Positions 1 through 8,654 of a stretch of 64,000 bases of DNA are shown piece after piece. A model generated the notes under the pieces. It saw only the letters and a program-made list of their open reading frames with translations. It did not search any database and was not told the origin of the DNA. Made by a program: the position numbers and the translations under genes. The stretch covers positions 62,001 to 126,000 of the forward strand of contig CAUVWY020000010.1 of the NCBI GenBank assembly GCA_963555775.3, read 5' to 3'. Source of the DNA: JAJEDW01 sp963555775 (GTDB lineage Bacteria; Acidobacteriota; Terriglobia; 20CM-2-55-15). Each line of letters begins with the position of its first letter. The first letter of the stretch is position 1.

Positions 1-132
1 GCAGCCTTCACGGAAACGGGCTGCATTGTAGGCGTTGAAAGTCAGATCGATCAGGTCGATCAGAGAGGTGTCCGGGCCGATGGGCGGCGGATCGATCTTC
101 TTGCCGCCGAGCATGTGTTTGCGGTGCGCCAT
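1..132 (-). CDS. Deoxyhypusine synthase-family protein, N-terminal 44 residues only
   Basis: Only the first 44 codons are present; the gene runs off the left edge. The ATG at 132-130 lies 9 bp beyond the stop of the flavin reductase gene, so the two probably form an operon. The N-terminus has the pattern PPPIGPDTSLIDLI, then an AYNAARFREGC segment. This resembles the start of bacterial deoxyhypusine synthase homologues, where a short leader is followed by an F-x-AYNA-x-R-x-x-E-A/G-C helix. Bacterial members often work in polyamine metabolism (for example homospermidine synthesis) rather than hypusine formation. The catalytic lysine and NAD-binding region lie outside the window, so the exact activity cannot be judged. 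The family call rests on short similarity only. Confidence 0.55.
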   Translation of the reverse strand, partial: MAHRKHMLGGKKIDPPPIGPDTSLIDLIDLTFNAYNAARFREGC

Positions 133-141
133 GCCGGGAAC

Positions 142-615
142 TCAGTAATCGAATCCGTCCGTGCGAATACGGACCATGGGTTCCTTCTCCTGTATCCGCC
201 CTCCGTTCAGGACCGTGCCGACGCAGAGAACGTGATCGCCCACGTCGAAGGTTCCCCGGAGTTCGCATTCGACGAAGGCGACGGCATCTCCAAGGATGGG
301 GATTCCGGTCCGGTGCGTTTCGAAGACCAGTCCTTCGAAGGGATCGGCGCCTTCGGGCACTCCATTCCAGAACCGTTTCAGAGAACTCTTGCTCTCCGGG
401 CTCAACGTGCTGACGGCAAAATGGCCGGACTCCCGGATCGTCCGCAGCAGAGGCCGCGAAGCGTTCACCGCGACGGTCACGGTCGGTGGATCGAAGCCGG
501 CCTGCTGGACGAAAGAGACCATGATTGCCGACCGCTCGCCGTTGTTCTCGGACGCGACGACGAAGACGCCGCTTGGGATGAGCGCAAGGCCCGTGCTTAT
601 TCCGTCGCCATTCAA
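142..615 (-). CDS. Flavin reductase-like domain protein
   Basis: About 157 residues, the usual size of stand-alone flavin reductase-like (FMN-binding split barrel) proteins. The core reads TGLALIPSGVFVVAS, then SFVQQAGFDPPTVTVAV, GHFAVSTLS and, near the end, VGTVLNGGRI. These are the FMN-binding strands of this superfamily, which reduces flavin with NAD(P)H for partner oxygenases. The frame is open to a GTG at 675. I prefer the TTG at 615, because AGGAG lies 7 nt upstream of it and the extra N-terminal residues are not family-like. The stop is 9 bp before the deoxyhypusine synthase-like gene, suggesting co-transcription. The partner oxygenase is not visible here. Confidence 0.8.
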   Translation of the reverse strand: MNGDGISTGLALIPSGVFVVASENNGERSAIMVSFVQQAGFDPPTVTVAVNASRPLLRTIRESGHFAVSTLSPESKSSLKRFWNGVPEGADPFEGLVFETHRTGIPILGDAVAFVECELRGTFDVGDHVLCVGTVLNGGRIQEKEPMVRIRTDGFDY

Positions 616-796
616 ACCTGAACTCCTCGACTGAACACGATGCTCCCAGCGCGCGACCCTGCAGGGTTCTGCCACGGACTGCCAAAGTACTACCGCCAGG
701 TTGCCGCGTGGGACAAACGCATGGAAAAGGGGTATTCTGACGGACTTCGGTTATGTTTTCAACTAGGGTGGTCGGGTATGAATGAAGCGCTGATCA

Positions 797-838
797 GCGA
801 CAATTAAAACTCCCGACCAACGACAATTAGAATTCCCG
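797..838. repeat. IS21 left-end paired terminal repeats
   Basis: Two 19-bp related repeats: GCGACAATTAAAACTCCCG (797-815) and ACGACAATTAGAATTCCCG (820-838). They are likely IstA binding sites. The inner copy is an exact inverted match to the inner repeat of the right end. Confidence 0.85.
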
Positions 839-892
839 TTGCCTCAATAGAAATGTCACCGATTCAAGTTGTTGGTTTTGCAAGATGTTTGG

Positions 893-2380
893 ATGGTAAC
901 GGATCAGCAGGTGAGACGACTGATGAAGCTGACACGAAGCGAAGGGACCCTGGCCCAGGCAGCGTCGAAAGCAGGAATGGACGCAAAGACGGCCCGGAAG
1001 TACCGGGAGGTGAAGCAGCTGCCGAGCCAGATTGGGAAGGCTCATGGATGGCGAACCCGACCGGATCCGTTCGAAGAGGTATGGGGGGAGATCGAGGAGA
1101 TCCTTCGGGCGCATCCGACGGTTCAGGCGAAGACGATGTTTGAGTATCTGGGGCGGAAGTACCCGGGCCGATTCCAGGAAGGTCAACTGCGGAGTTTGCA
1201 GCGGCGGTTCAAGCAGTGGCGGGCGCGATCGGGTCCGGAGCGGGAAGTGATGTTCCCTCAGGTGCATGATCCGGGGCGGCAATGCCAGAGTGACTTCACG
1301 CACATGAGCAGCCTGAACGTGACCATCGAGGGCCAGAAGTTCGAGCACCTGGCCTATCACTTCGTCCTGACCTATTCGAACTGGGAGACGGTGACGCTGT
1401 GTTTCTCCGAATCCTTCGAGAGCTTATCGGCCGGACTGCAGAACGCGTTGTGGCAGTTGGGTGGAGCGCCGGAAGAACATCGGACCGACAGCCTGTCGGC
1501 GGCAGTCAACAACCTGAAGGATCCGGATGAGTTTACGGCCCGCTATCAAGGATTGCTCGACCACTACGGTTTACGGGCGACGCACACCCAGGCCGGCAAG
1601 GCGAATGAGAACGGCGACGTCGAGCAGAGTCACTATCGATTCAAAACGGCGGTCGACCAGGAACTGATGCTGCGCGGAAGCCGGGACTTCGAGAGCCGGG
1701 ACGCATACGAACAGTTTCTGGCGGGGTTGATCGACCGGCGCAACGCCGGTCGCAGCCAGCGGCTGGGTGAGGAACTCCGGCCTCTGCGGCAACTCCCGCT
1801 TCGACGACTGGACCATACGCATCGCATCCGGGCTCGCGTATCCCGGGACAGCACGATCTGGGTGCGCAAGAACGTCTATTCGGTAGACAGCCGGTTGATC
1901 GGCGAACACGTGGAGGTTCGCCTGGATACGGAACGGCTGGAAGTCTGGTACGGCGGAAAGTGCGTCGAGCAGATACCGCGACTGCGGGGATCGGGTAAGC
2001 ACGCCATCGATTACCGGCACGTGATTCATTCCCTGGTCCGCAAACCGGGAGCCTTTCCACGCTACCGGTATCGGCAGGACATGTTTCCCCGGCTGTTGTT
2101 CCGTGTGACCTACGACTGGCTGCGGGAACACCATCCGGGGACCGCGGACCGGCAGTATCTGAAGATCCTCGAGATGGCGGCCATGGACAGTGAGGAGCGG
2201 GTCCACGAAGCGCTGAGACATCGGATCGACAAGGACCTGCCGATCACAGTCCAAGCGGTTCGGGAGCACATCGACGCGGACACTCCGGCGCCTTCGCCCT
2301 GGCAGGTTCGGATCGCTCCACCCGAGATCCGACACTATGACGCGTTACTGGATCCGGTCGAGGAGGAGGCATGGCTGTGA
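893..2380 (+). CDS. istA: IS21-family transposase IstA
   Basis: 495 residues from the ATG at 893; an upstream in-frame TTG at 869 would add eight atypical residues. The N-terminus (MVTDQQVRRLMKL, then AASKAGMDAKTARKYRE) is the helix-turn-helix DNA-binding region typical of IstA. An integrase-core DDE domain follows: D134 in QSDFTHM, D199 in RTDSLSAAV and E244 in NGDVEQSHY. The C-terminal part is the usual Mu-transposase-like beta-barrel region. It cleaves and joins element ends during cut-and-paste transposition. The stop overlaps the istB start by 10 bp, so the genes are translationally coupled, with a purine-rich GGAGGAGG at 2359-2367 serving istB. No disruption is seen. Confidence 0.95.
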   Translation: MVTDQQVRRLMKLTRSEGTLAQAASKAGMDAKTARKYREVKQLPSQIGKAHGWRTRPDPFEEVWGEIEEILRAHPTVQAKTMFEYLGRKYPGRFQEGQLRSLQRRFKQWRARSGPEREVMFPQVHDPGRQCQSDFTHMSSLNVTIEGQKFEHLAYHFVLTYSNWETVTLCFSESFESLSAGLQNALWQLGGAPEEHRTDSLSAAVNNLKDPDEFTARYQGLLDHYGLRATHTQAGKANENGDVEQSHYRFKTAVDQELMLRGSRDFESRDAYEQFLAGLIDRRNAGRSQRLGEELRPLRQLPLRRLDHTHRIRARVSRDSTIWVRKNVYSVDSRLIGEHVEVRLDTERLEVWYGGKCVEQIPRLRGSGKHAIDYRHVIHSLVRKPGAFPRYRYRQDMFPRLLFRVTYDWLREHHPGTADRQYLKILEMAAMDSEERVHEALRHRIDKDLPITVQAVREHIDADTPAPSPWQVRIAPPEIRHYDALLDPVEEEAWL

Positions 2381-3126
2381 AGACCGAGATCGCCAGCTCG
2401 CTGCGCCAGTTGCACTTGCCGGCCTTCGTCGACAACTACGGCGTTCAGGCCACTGTAGCGACCAACGAAGGTTGGGCCTACGACCGGTATCTGGTAGCGC
2501 TCTGTGAACTGGAACTGGAAGAACGACGGCAACGGAAGATCGAACGGCTCCTGCGGGAATCGAAACTGCCCCGGGAGAAGACCTGGGCGGCGTTTGAACA
2601 GTCCCGATTGCCCCGAACCGTCGAGCGACGCGTGGATGCATTGCTTGACGGAGACTTCCTGGATCGCACCGAGAACGTCCTGGCCTTCGGGAATCCGGGC
2701 AGCGGCAAAACCCATCTGCTGTGCGCCCTCGGGCATGAACTCATCCTGAAGGGCCGGAGAATCTACTTCACTCCATGTGCGCTGCTGGTTCAGCGGCTCC
2801 TGCGGGCCAAGGCCGAGCTGGAACTGGAGAAAGAACTCAAGCGGCTCGACAAGTTCGACGCGCTCATCATTGACGACATCGGTTACGTCCAGCACAGCCG
2901 GGACGAGATGGCAGTGTTGTTCACCCTGCTGGCTCACCGGTACGAGCGCCGCAGCATTCTGATCACATCGAACCTGGTCTTCTCGGACTGGGACAAGATC
3001 TTCAAGGATCCGATGACCACGGCCGCGGCGATCGACCGAATCGTTCATCACAGCGTTATTCTGGAACTGAATCTGTCCAGCTACCGCATGGAAGCCGCCA
3101 AGAACGCGAAAGGACGAAACAAGTGA
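2371..3126 (+). CDS. istB: IS21-family helper ATPase IstB
   Basis: 251 residues, normal for IstB, an AAA+ ATPase of the DnaC/DnaA-like clade. Walker A is GNPGSGKT at residues 107-114, Walker B is LIIDD at 165-169, and a sensor-type ITSNL follows. IstB forms ATP-bound assemblies on target DNA and activates IstA for strand transfer and target selection. It starts inside the end of istA (10-bp overlap) behind a strong ribosome binding site. The gene is intact. Confidence 0.95.
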   Translation: MAVKTEIASSLRQLHLPAFVDNYGVQATVATNEGWAYDRYLVALCELELEERRQRKIERLLRESKLPREKTWAAFEQSRLPRTVERRVDALLDGDFLDRTENVLAFGNPGSGKTHLLCALGHELILKGRRIYFTPCALLVQRLLRAKAELELEKELKRLDKFDALIIDDIGYVQHSRDEMAVLFTLLAHRYERRSILITSNLVFSDWDKIFKDPMTTAAAIDRIVHHSVILELNLSSYRMEAAKNAKGRNK

Positions 3127-3135
3127 CCGCGACGG

Positions 3136-3232
3136 GCCTGTGGAAAACGCCGCATCCGTGGGAATCCGTGCAAGACCCGGATTCCCACCGCTGCTTGGAA
3201 AAGCCTACGGCTTTACCACGTTTCCCACAGGC
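3136..3232. repeat. Nested inverted repeat downstream of istB, inside the IS
   Basis: Outer arms GCCTGTGGAAAACG (3136-3149) and CGTTTCCCACAGGC (3219-3232) pair with one mismatch. They enclose a perfect inner stem, GTGGGAATCCG (3158-3168) with CGGATTCCCAC (3178-3188), and a small AAGCCTACGGCTT stem at 3201-3213. This may act as a transcriptional barrier or RNA structure after istB. There is no T-run, so it is not a classical terminator. Confidence 0.6.
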
Positions 3233-3262
3233 GGGACGGCGACGAACATCCCTTAACTCAAA

Positions 3263-3303
3263 CGGGAATTCTAATTGTCGTCAACGGGAATAATAGTTGA
3301 CGC
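3263..3303. repeat. IS21 right-end paired terminal repeats
   Basis: CGGGAATTCTAATTGTCGT (3263-3281) and CGGGAATAATAGTTGACGC (3285-3303) are inverted relative to the left-end pair. The element ends at CTGGACA (3309). Confidence 0.85.
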
Positions 3304-3314
3304 TGGACAAGCGC

Positions 3315-3352
3315 TGATTAAGGTGATCGGGTATGAATGAAGCGCTGATTGA
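3315..3352 (+). repeat. Second copy of a 31-bp tandem duplication split by the IS
   Basis: Positions 3322-3345 repeat 767-790 with a single change; both contain the GGGTATGAATGAAGCGC start region of the M24 gene. Removing the IS and one AGCGC copy restores a head-to-tail duplication with period 31. Copy 1 encodes only a short start-stop reading frame, while copy 2 supplies the ATG of the intact gene at 3333. Confidence 0.8.
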
Positions 3353-4520
3353 AGAGATCAGGCAGGCACTGAGAGACGAAGAACTGGATGGCTGGCTGTT
3401 CTACAGCTTTCGTGGGAGCGATCCGATTGCGCAGAACATCCTGCGGTTGGACCGTTCCCGGATCGCGACCCGGCGCTGGGCCTACTATGTGCCCGCCGAC
3501 GGGGAGCCCTCGAAGATCGTGCATGTCATCGAACCGCATTCGCTTGACGGCTTGCCGGGCCGGGAGCGGACCTATCTGCCATGGCAACAGTTGCACTCCC
3601 ACCTCCGGGAGGCGATGAAGGGCGCCAGGCGCGTCGCGATGCAATACTCGCCGTTCAATGCGATCCCGTACATCTCGCGTGTCGATGCGGGGACCGTTGA
3701 ACTGGTGCGCAGTTTCGGAATTGAAGTCGTCTCGTCGGCCGACATGGTCCAGGTGTTCGAAGCCGTCTGGACCGGGAAGCAACTCGACAGCCATCTGTAC
3801 GCCGCAAAGCACCTCCGGGAGATCGTCGACGCGGCCTTCGCAGAGGTCGCGCGCCGAATGCGGGAAGGCGTTCCGACCGACGAGTACGCGATTCAGGAGT
3901 TCATCTGGTCCGAGTTCAGCCGCCGCGGACTCATGTCTTCGGACCGTCCGATCGTGGCGGTCAATGCCAACAGTGCGGACCCCCATTACGTTCCCGAATC
4001 GGACCGGAAGTTGCCCATCGGCGAAGGCGATTTCCTCTTGCTGGACATCTGGGCCAAGCAACCTGCCGCGGGTGCTGTCTATGGCGACATCACGTGGACC
4101 GGATACGTCGGGCCGCAGGTGCCCGATCGTCACGAAATGATCTTTCAGGTGGTCCGGGAGGGCCGCGACTCGGCCATCGAACTGGTTCGCGAGCGGCACG
4201 ACACCGGGACGCTTCATGGATGGGAAGTCGACGATGCGGCCCGCAACTCGATTTCCGGCGCCGGTTATGGAGAGTACTTCATTCACCGGACGGGGCATTC
4301 GATTCACGAAGAAGACCACGGTAACGGCGCCAACATCGACAACCTCGAAACTCGGGATAACCGTCGGTTGATCCCGGGTACGTGCTTCTCGATCGAGCCC
4401 GGAGTGTACCTGAAGGGGGACTTCGGCGTTCGGAGCGAGGTGGACGTGTATTTGAGCCCCGACGGCCCAATGGTGACCGGCGGGCCGATACAGGAACACG
4501 TCATTCCGATTCTCGCCTGA
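3333..4520 (+). CDS. M24-family metallopeptidase (Xaa-Pro aminopeptidase-like)
   Basis: 395 residues with an N-terminal creatinase/prolidase-type domain (about 1-150) and a C-terminal pita-bread catalytic domain. All five dimetal ligands are present: D238 (LLLDIW), D252 (GDITWTG), H322 (RTGHSIHEE), E355 (SIEPGVY) and E369 (RSEVDV). The predicted role is cytoplasmic removal of N-terminal residues preceding proline, or dipeptide cleavage. The IS21 element ends 23 bp upstream, so any native promoter has been separated from the gene and transcription would have to come from the IS or from the remaining spacer. The coding sequence itself is intact because the insertion hit the redundant upstream copy of the duplicated start. 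Confidence 0.9.
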   Translation: MNEALIEEIRQALRDEELDGWLFYSFRGSDPIAQNILRLDRSRIATRRWAYYVPADGEPSKIVHVIEPHSLDGLPGRERTYLPWQQLHSHLREAMKGARRVAMQYSPFNAIPYISRVDAGTVELVRSFGIEVVSSADMVQVFEAVWTGKQLDSHLYAAKHLREIVDAAFAEVARRMREGVPTDEYAIQEFIWSEFSRRGLMSSDRPIVAVNANSADPHYVPESDRKLPIGEGDFLLLDIWAKQPAAGAVYGDITWTGYVGPQVPDRHEMIFQVVREGRDSAIELVRERHDTGTLHGWEVDDAARNSISGAGYGEYFIHRTGHSIHEEDHGNGANIDNLETRDNRRLIPGTCFSIEPGVYLKGDFGVRSEVDVYLSPDGPMVTGGPIQEHVIPILA

Positions 4521-4724
4521 CCCCCTCGATGCGGCGGGGGCTGCGCGAAAGCGCAATTCAATGGCCCGGCCGGTGGACTTGTCCGAGACCTCTCCGGGAC
4601 TGGGCCGCTTTCTTGCTGGACCTGATCTGTCCGATTGCGTCCATATTATGTATGTTGGAATGGTACGTGTTTTGCTCTGATTTCCGGGTATTCCGGACAC
4701 GCTGAACGTATCTGAGGAGGCTTC

Positions 4725-5456
4725 ATGCGGTATCTGGGTTATGCAACGATCGTATTGGCGATGGTTCTGGTGGCTTCGTTGCCGGTTTCCGCACAGCTTG
4801 ACGAGAAAGTGGCGGATCGTTTCTGGGAATCGACAAAACTGCTGGAACAACTGGTCGCCGCGCCCGACGGTGGAATTCCCGAGGATCTGATTGACCGGGC
4901 CGAGTGCGTCGGCGTCATCCCGGGCGTCAAGCGGGCGGCACTCGGGATTGGCGGGCGTTACGGCCGTGGATTGGTGACTTGCCGTCAGGACGGAGGGGAA
5001 GGCCCCTGGGGGGCACCGTCAATGTTGGCCTTGGGTGGCGGGAGTTTTGGCCTTCAGATCGGCGGCCAGTCCACCGATGTTCTGATGCTCTTCATGACGC
5101 ATGACAGCATGCGGCACCTCCTGGCCGACGAGTTCAAATTGGGCGCCGACGTTTCGGCCGCGGCCGGTCCGAAAGGACGGGGGATCTCCATCGAGACCAG
5201 CGCAACCTTGCGGGCCGAGATTTTCACCTATGGACGCAGCCAGGGCCTTTTCGCGGGATTCGCTCTTGAAGGCGCCGTGCTTCGACCCGACAACGAGGCG
5301 AACGAGAGTCTCTATGAGACCCGCGTGTCGGCCGAAGATCTGCTCCTGAACGGCGCCATGGCTATTCCTGAAGCGGCGGGGTTGTTTATCCGGACGTTGA
5401 CCGAACTGTCCTCGCGCGTGCCGCCGGCGGCGCCCGTCGAAGACCCGGCGTTGTAG
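4725..5456 (+). CDS. Secreted SYLF-domain (YSC84-like) lipid-binding protein
   Basis: 243 residues. A Sec signal peptide (MRYLGYATIVLAMVLVASL with cleavage after VSAQ) is followed by a SYLF domain: LIDRAECVGVIPGVKRAA, GIGGRYGRGLVTCR, GGGSFGLQIGGQSTDVLML and, at the end, FAGFALEGAVLRPD. SYLF domains bind phosphoinositides in eukaryotes; bacterial homologues are periplasmic or membrane-associated with no settled function. A strong GAGGAGG ribosome binding site at 4714-4720 fixes the start. The gene stands alone between the M24 peptidase and ygfZ. Confidence 0.9.
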   Translation: MRYLGYATIVLAMVLVASLPVSAQLDEKVADRFWESTKLLEQLVAAPDGGIPEDLIDRAECVGVIPGVKRAALGIGGRYGRGLVTCRQDGGEGPWGAPSMLALGGGSFGLQIGGQSTDVLMLFMTHDSMRHLLADEFKLGADVSAAAGPKGRGISIETSATLRAEIFTYGRSQGLFAGFALEGAVLRPDNEANESLYETRVSAEDLLLNGAMAIPEAAGLFIRTLTELSSRVPPAAPVEDPAL

Positions 5457-5599
5457 CAACCCGTGGCAAAACTCTTCGGGGTTCTGTCACCGGCTGCTCG
5501 CACACACAAACTGCGCCCGGTGGGACGCGCCCGCCGGCCGAGACCCATCGGCGTTAGGCACGTTATTTATGGGACAGGACACTAGAACCTGCCGGACAT

Positions 5600-6572
5600 A
5601 TGAGTGACGTTTACGAGAGCTTGAGCAAGTCCGCGGTGGCCATCCACCGGGATGCCGGGGTGGCTCGGGTATCCGGACCCGACCGCGTGGCGTGGTTGCA
5701 GGGAATGGTTTCGAACGATGTCGCCGGACTGGCTCCCGGATCCGGCTGTTATGCCGCCCACCTGAATGCCAGGGGGAAGGTTCTTTCCCTGATGCGGGTT
5801 TTGGCGGACGAAGAAGCGCTCTGGGTGGAATTGGATGGGGACTCGCCTCAAAGTGTTGCCGAACTCGACAAGTGGATCGTCATGGAGGATGCCGAGATCC
5901 TCGACCATTCCGAAAATGTCAGTGTTCTGGCCATCGTCGGTGCCGGAGCGCGGTCCGCTCTGGAAGCCTGGACGGGTACGCGGCTGGAACTGGCTCGCCC
6001 CTATGCCCACACCGTGATCCAGTCATTTTCATGGCGTTCGGATACTGCGGGGCGATCTTGGGTTCGATCTGATCGTGCCCAGGCCCGAGGTCGAGTCGGT
6101 TCTGGAGGGCCTGGCCGGCAAGGGGGTGCGGCCTCGCGGGGAGAAGGAACTGTGGATCTGATCTGCCCTGACCCTGGAGGCCGGTCTTCCTCAGTACGGA
6201 GTCGACGTGGACGAGCAGACGACGCTGCCGGAGTTGGGCCAGAAGGGAATTGATTACCGGAAGGGCTGCTACGTCGGCCAGGAAGTCGTAGCGAAGATCA
6301 AGTACATCGGCCACGTGAACCGGCACTTCGCCGGTATCCGGATTGAGGGAGACGCCGTGCCGCGGGCGCAAGCCGCCGTTCAACGCAACGGCAAGGTGAT
6401 CGGCAAGATCACCCGCGCCGGCCGTTCTCCGGATGCGGGTGGCGTCGTCGCCCTTGGATACGTGCGGCTGGGCAATGAGGCGCCGGGGACGGCGGTCCAG
6501 GTGGAGATCGAGGGCGGAACGGTGGAAGGCGAAGTGAGCAGCCTGCCGTTTCTGGTCAGGTCCTGGGATTGA
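5600..6572 (+). pseudogene. ygfZ: Folate-binding YgfZ/GcvT-like protein, broken by a frameshift and a stop
   Basis: The N-terminal part (5600 to about 6022) encodes a GcvT-like folate-binding fold (RVAWLQGMVSNDV, CYAAHLNARGKVLSLMRVL). The reading then moves to another frame near 6022, where GDLGFDLIVPRPEVESVLEG continues as far as a TGA at 6159-6161. Translation resumes in the same frame through LEAGLPQYGVD to the YgfZ signature KGCYVGQE and a full C-terminal barrel ending at 6572. Two lesions are therefore needed to explain it, so it is probably a pseudogene unless the assembly has errors here. YgfZ supports repair of certain Fe-S enzymes using a folate cofactor. Its 3' end overlaps the convergent dnaJ-like gene by 17 bp. 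Confidence 0.85.
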
Positions 6573-7485
6573 ATCGCGACGATCGGGCGAGTTCCTCGAA
6601 ATGTTTGCGTTCGTTTCCGGTCAGGCGCTTCGGGACGACGATCTTCAGGCGCGCGAAATGATCTCCCCGGCCTCCGCTCCGACGGTTGAGGCCCTTCTCC
6701 TTCATTCGGACGCGCTGACCTGAACCCACTCCGGCGGGCACCCTGATATTTTCCGGGCCATCCAAAGTCGGAACCTCGATCGTGGCCCCAAGCGCCGCCT
6801 CCCATGGACTGATCGGCACCTCGATCTCCGTATCGTCCCCATTCACGCCGAAGCGCGATCCGGCGGTTCGACGCAGGCGGATGTAGAGGTCCCCGCCGTC
6901 GACACCGCCCCCGGGAACGCGAATGCGTGCGCCGTCACTGGCCCCCTTCGGTATGCGGACCTCGACGGTCTTGGTCCTGGCCCCCACTTGCAGATTGAGC
7001 CGGCATGTCGTGCCGCGGTGCAGGTCTTCGATCGGCAGGCTCAAGTCGGTCTCGACTTCGTTCCGGCCCTGTCTTCGACGGCCATCTTGTGGAGGCGGCC
7101 GCCTGCCTCCCATCTGACCGAAAATGCTCTCGAAAAAATCGCTGAATCCGCCGCCCGCGCCGCCCGGGCCCGCCTGTCCGAACAGGTCGCCGAGATCGAA
7201 ACCGGTCTGAGAGCCACCGCCCTGCCAGCCGGGAGGAGGGGTGAAGTCGGCACCGTGTTTCCAGTTCGCTCCGAGTTGGTCGTAGCGCTTCCGCTTTTCT
7301 CCGTCGCTGAGGACTTCGTAAGCTTCCTGAACTTCCTTGAATTTCTCTTCGGCGGACTTGTCGTTCGGATTGACGTCGGGATGGTACTTCCGCGCGAGCC
7401 GGCGGTAGGCCTTCTTGATTTCGTCGTCGCTGGCGTTGCGCCCGACGCCGATGGTTTCGTAGTAGTCCTTGAATCGCACGGTCAT
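6556..7485 (-). CDS. DnaJ/CbpA-type J-domain co-chaperone
   Basis: About 309 residues from the ATG at 7485; GGAG lies 7 nt upstream. A J-domain occupies roughly residues 5-70, with the HPD motif in ARKYHPDVNP. A G/F-rich linker (GWQGGGSQTGFDLGDLF) follows, then two C-terminal substrate-binding beta domains (VEVRIPKGASDGARIRVPG). The zinc-finger cysteines of classical DnaJ are absent, so it is a type-II (CbpA-like) J-protein that stimulates DnaK. The start overlaps the stop of the upstream M24 gene (ATGA), indicating translational coupling. Confidence 0.92.
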   Translation of the reverse strand: MTVRFKDYYETIGVGRNASDDEIKKAYRRLARKYHPDVNPNDKSAEEKFKEVQEAYEVLSDGEKRKRYDQLGANWKHGADFTPPPGWQGGGSQTGFDLGDLFGQAGPGGAGGGFSDFFESIFGQMGGRRPPPQDGRRRQGRNEVETDLSLPIEDLHRGTTCRLNLQVGARTKTVEVRIPKGASDGARIRVPGGGVDGGDLYIRLRRTAGSRFGVNGDDTEIEVPISPWEAALGATIEVPTLDGPENIRVPAGVGSGQRVRMKEKGLNRRSGGRGDHFARLKIVVPKRLTGNERKHFEELARSSRFNPRT

Positions 7486-8654
7486 ATCGGGATCTCCAGA
7501 AACTTCGGAAATCGCACCAGGTTCCTGCATCCGCTGGCTGTCACCACGACGACGTCCTCGAGGCGCACGCCTCCCATGCCGGCGTAGTACAACCCCGGCT
7601 CTACCGTAACGACATGGTTTTTCCGGAAACGATCCCTGGATCGCAGTCCGAACGAGGGAAGTTCGTGAATGTCGAGTCCGAGGCCGTGCCCGGTCCCGTG
7701 AAAGAATCCCTGCATCCGTCCATCCTGTTCGCCCGTTTCGAACCCGTTTGCGCGGAAATGCTTCAGTATCCTGTGGTGGATCCGGAACCCACTCGCTCCG
7801 GGGCGGATCGACTGGAATCCGATTTTTTGAGCTTGCTCCACGGCGCGATAGGCGCTCTTCAGGCGATCGGAGGCTTGCCCGCGAACAACGGTCCGGGTGA
7901 TGTCCCCGTGGTAGCCCGTGGCGTCGGAGCGCGGAAAGATGTCCATGATGATCGAACTGTTCGCCCGAATGGCCCCGCTCCCCTGGTTGTGCGGATCCAC
8001 CGCCTGATCTCCCGACGCGACGATGGTATGACTCGGCACGGCGCCTCGTTCCATGATCCTCGAATTGACGATCGCCCGGAGCCGTTCCGAAGTGAGGCGG
8101 CTGCCGTCCAGTTTGAGGTACCCGTCCCGGGTTATTGTCGTCCGCTTCAGTGCCTCGATGCCGGCGCTCATTCCTTCTTCGGCAATCTTCAGGGAGGTCT
8201 CGATGTGGCGAATCTCCTCTTGCGTCTTCAGTTCCCGTTCAGGCCAAAAAGGATCCGGCTCGACATTGACGGTGAAGCCGAAGCCGCGAAGAGCGTCGGC
8301 CAGTCCGATCGGGAAGTCTTCGGGAACCCGGACGGCGGCGATTTTCAAGTCGCCAAGCGCCTCTCTCAAAACGTGTGCCATCGAGGGGAAGGCAATTCCG
8401 CCTGACTGCGCCCGGCCGACGTAGGTGGAGGCGGGAAGAACCCGATCGACAGTAGCTTCCCGGTGCGCGCGATCGACTTCGAGATCGCTCATGATGACGT
8501 ACTTGCGTCCACCTTTCTTGATGAAGATGAAGGGATCCGGGACAAACATCCGTGTCGCCCACAGCATGTCGGCGTTTCGTTCGCTGGATGCGACGATAAG
8601 GCGGGTGCCCCTTCGGGCGATTGTCGTCGAGGGGCGTTTGCTATATTGCTTCAT
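7482..8654 (-). CDS. M24-family Xaa-Pro peptidase
   Basis: 390 residues, distinct from the 3333-4520 paralogue. The metal ligands are complete: D238 (IIMDIFP), D251 (GDITRT), H323 (GTGHGLGLD), E352 (VEPGLYY) and E366 (VRLEDVV). The N-terminal domain (RLIVASSERNADMLWAT, VPDPFIFIKK) matches the small non-catalytic domain of prolidase-like enzymes. Its ATG at 8654 abuts the divergent ATG of the CinA-like gene, so both starts share CATATG and neither has room for an intergenic ribosome binding site. The true start may be a little downstream, but no better codon with a Shine-Dalgarno stands out. It is coupled to the DnaJ-like gene by an ATGA overlap. Confidence 0.88.
   Translation of the reverse strand: MKQYSKRPSTTIARRGTRLIVASSERNADMLWATRMFVPDPFIFIKKGGRKYVIMSDLEVDRAHREATVDRVLPASTYVGRAQSGGIAFPSMAHVLREALGDLKIAAVRVPEDFPIGLADALRGFGFTVNVEPDPFWPERELKTQEEIRHIETSLKIAEEGMSAGIEALKRTTITRDGYLKLDGSRLTSERLRAIVNSRIMERGAVPSHTIVASGDQAVDPHNQGSGAIRANSSIIMDIFPRSDATGYHGDITRTVVRGQASDRLKSAYRAVEQAQKIGFQSIRPGASGFRIHHRILKHFRANGFETGEQDGRMQGFFHGTGHGLGLDIHELPSFGLRSRDRFRKNHVVTVEPGLYYAGMGGVRLEDVVVVTASGCRNLVRFPKFLEIPI

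Larger units (their letters stand above)
791..3309 (+). mobile_element. Complete IS21-family insertion sequence (2519 bp)
   Basis: A complete element with overlapping istA and istB genes, related termini (left TGATCAGCGACAATT; right end, read inward, TGTCCAGCGTCAACT) and a flanking 5-bp direct repeat AGCGC at 786-790 and 3310-3314. Two related binding repeats lie at each end. Both genes are full length with catalytic motifs intact, so the copy may still be active. It sits in the first copy of a 31-bp tandem duplication covering the start of the downstream M24 peptidase gene. IS21 elements transpose through IstA (DDE transposase) and IstB (AAA+ regulator) and usually duplicate 4-8 bp of target, which fits. 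Confidence 0.93.

Noticed and set aside
4613..4649. TTGCTG and TATTAT as promoter of the SYLF gene
   Set aside because: Spacing of 25 bp is too long for a sigma-70 promoter.
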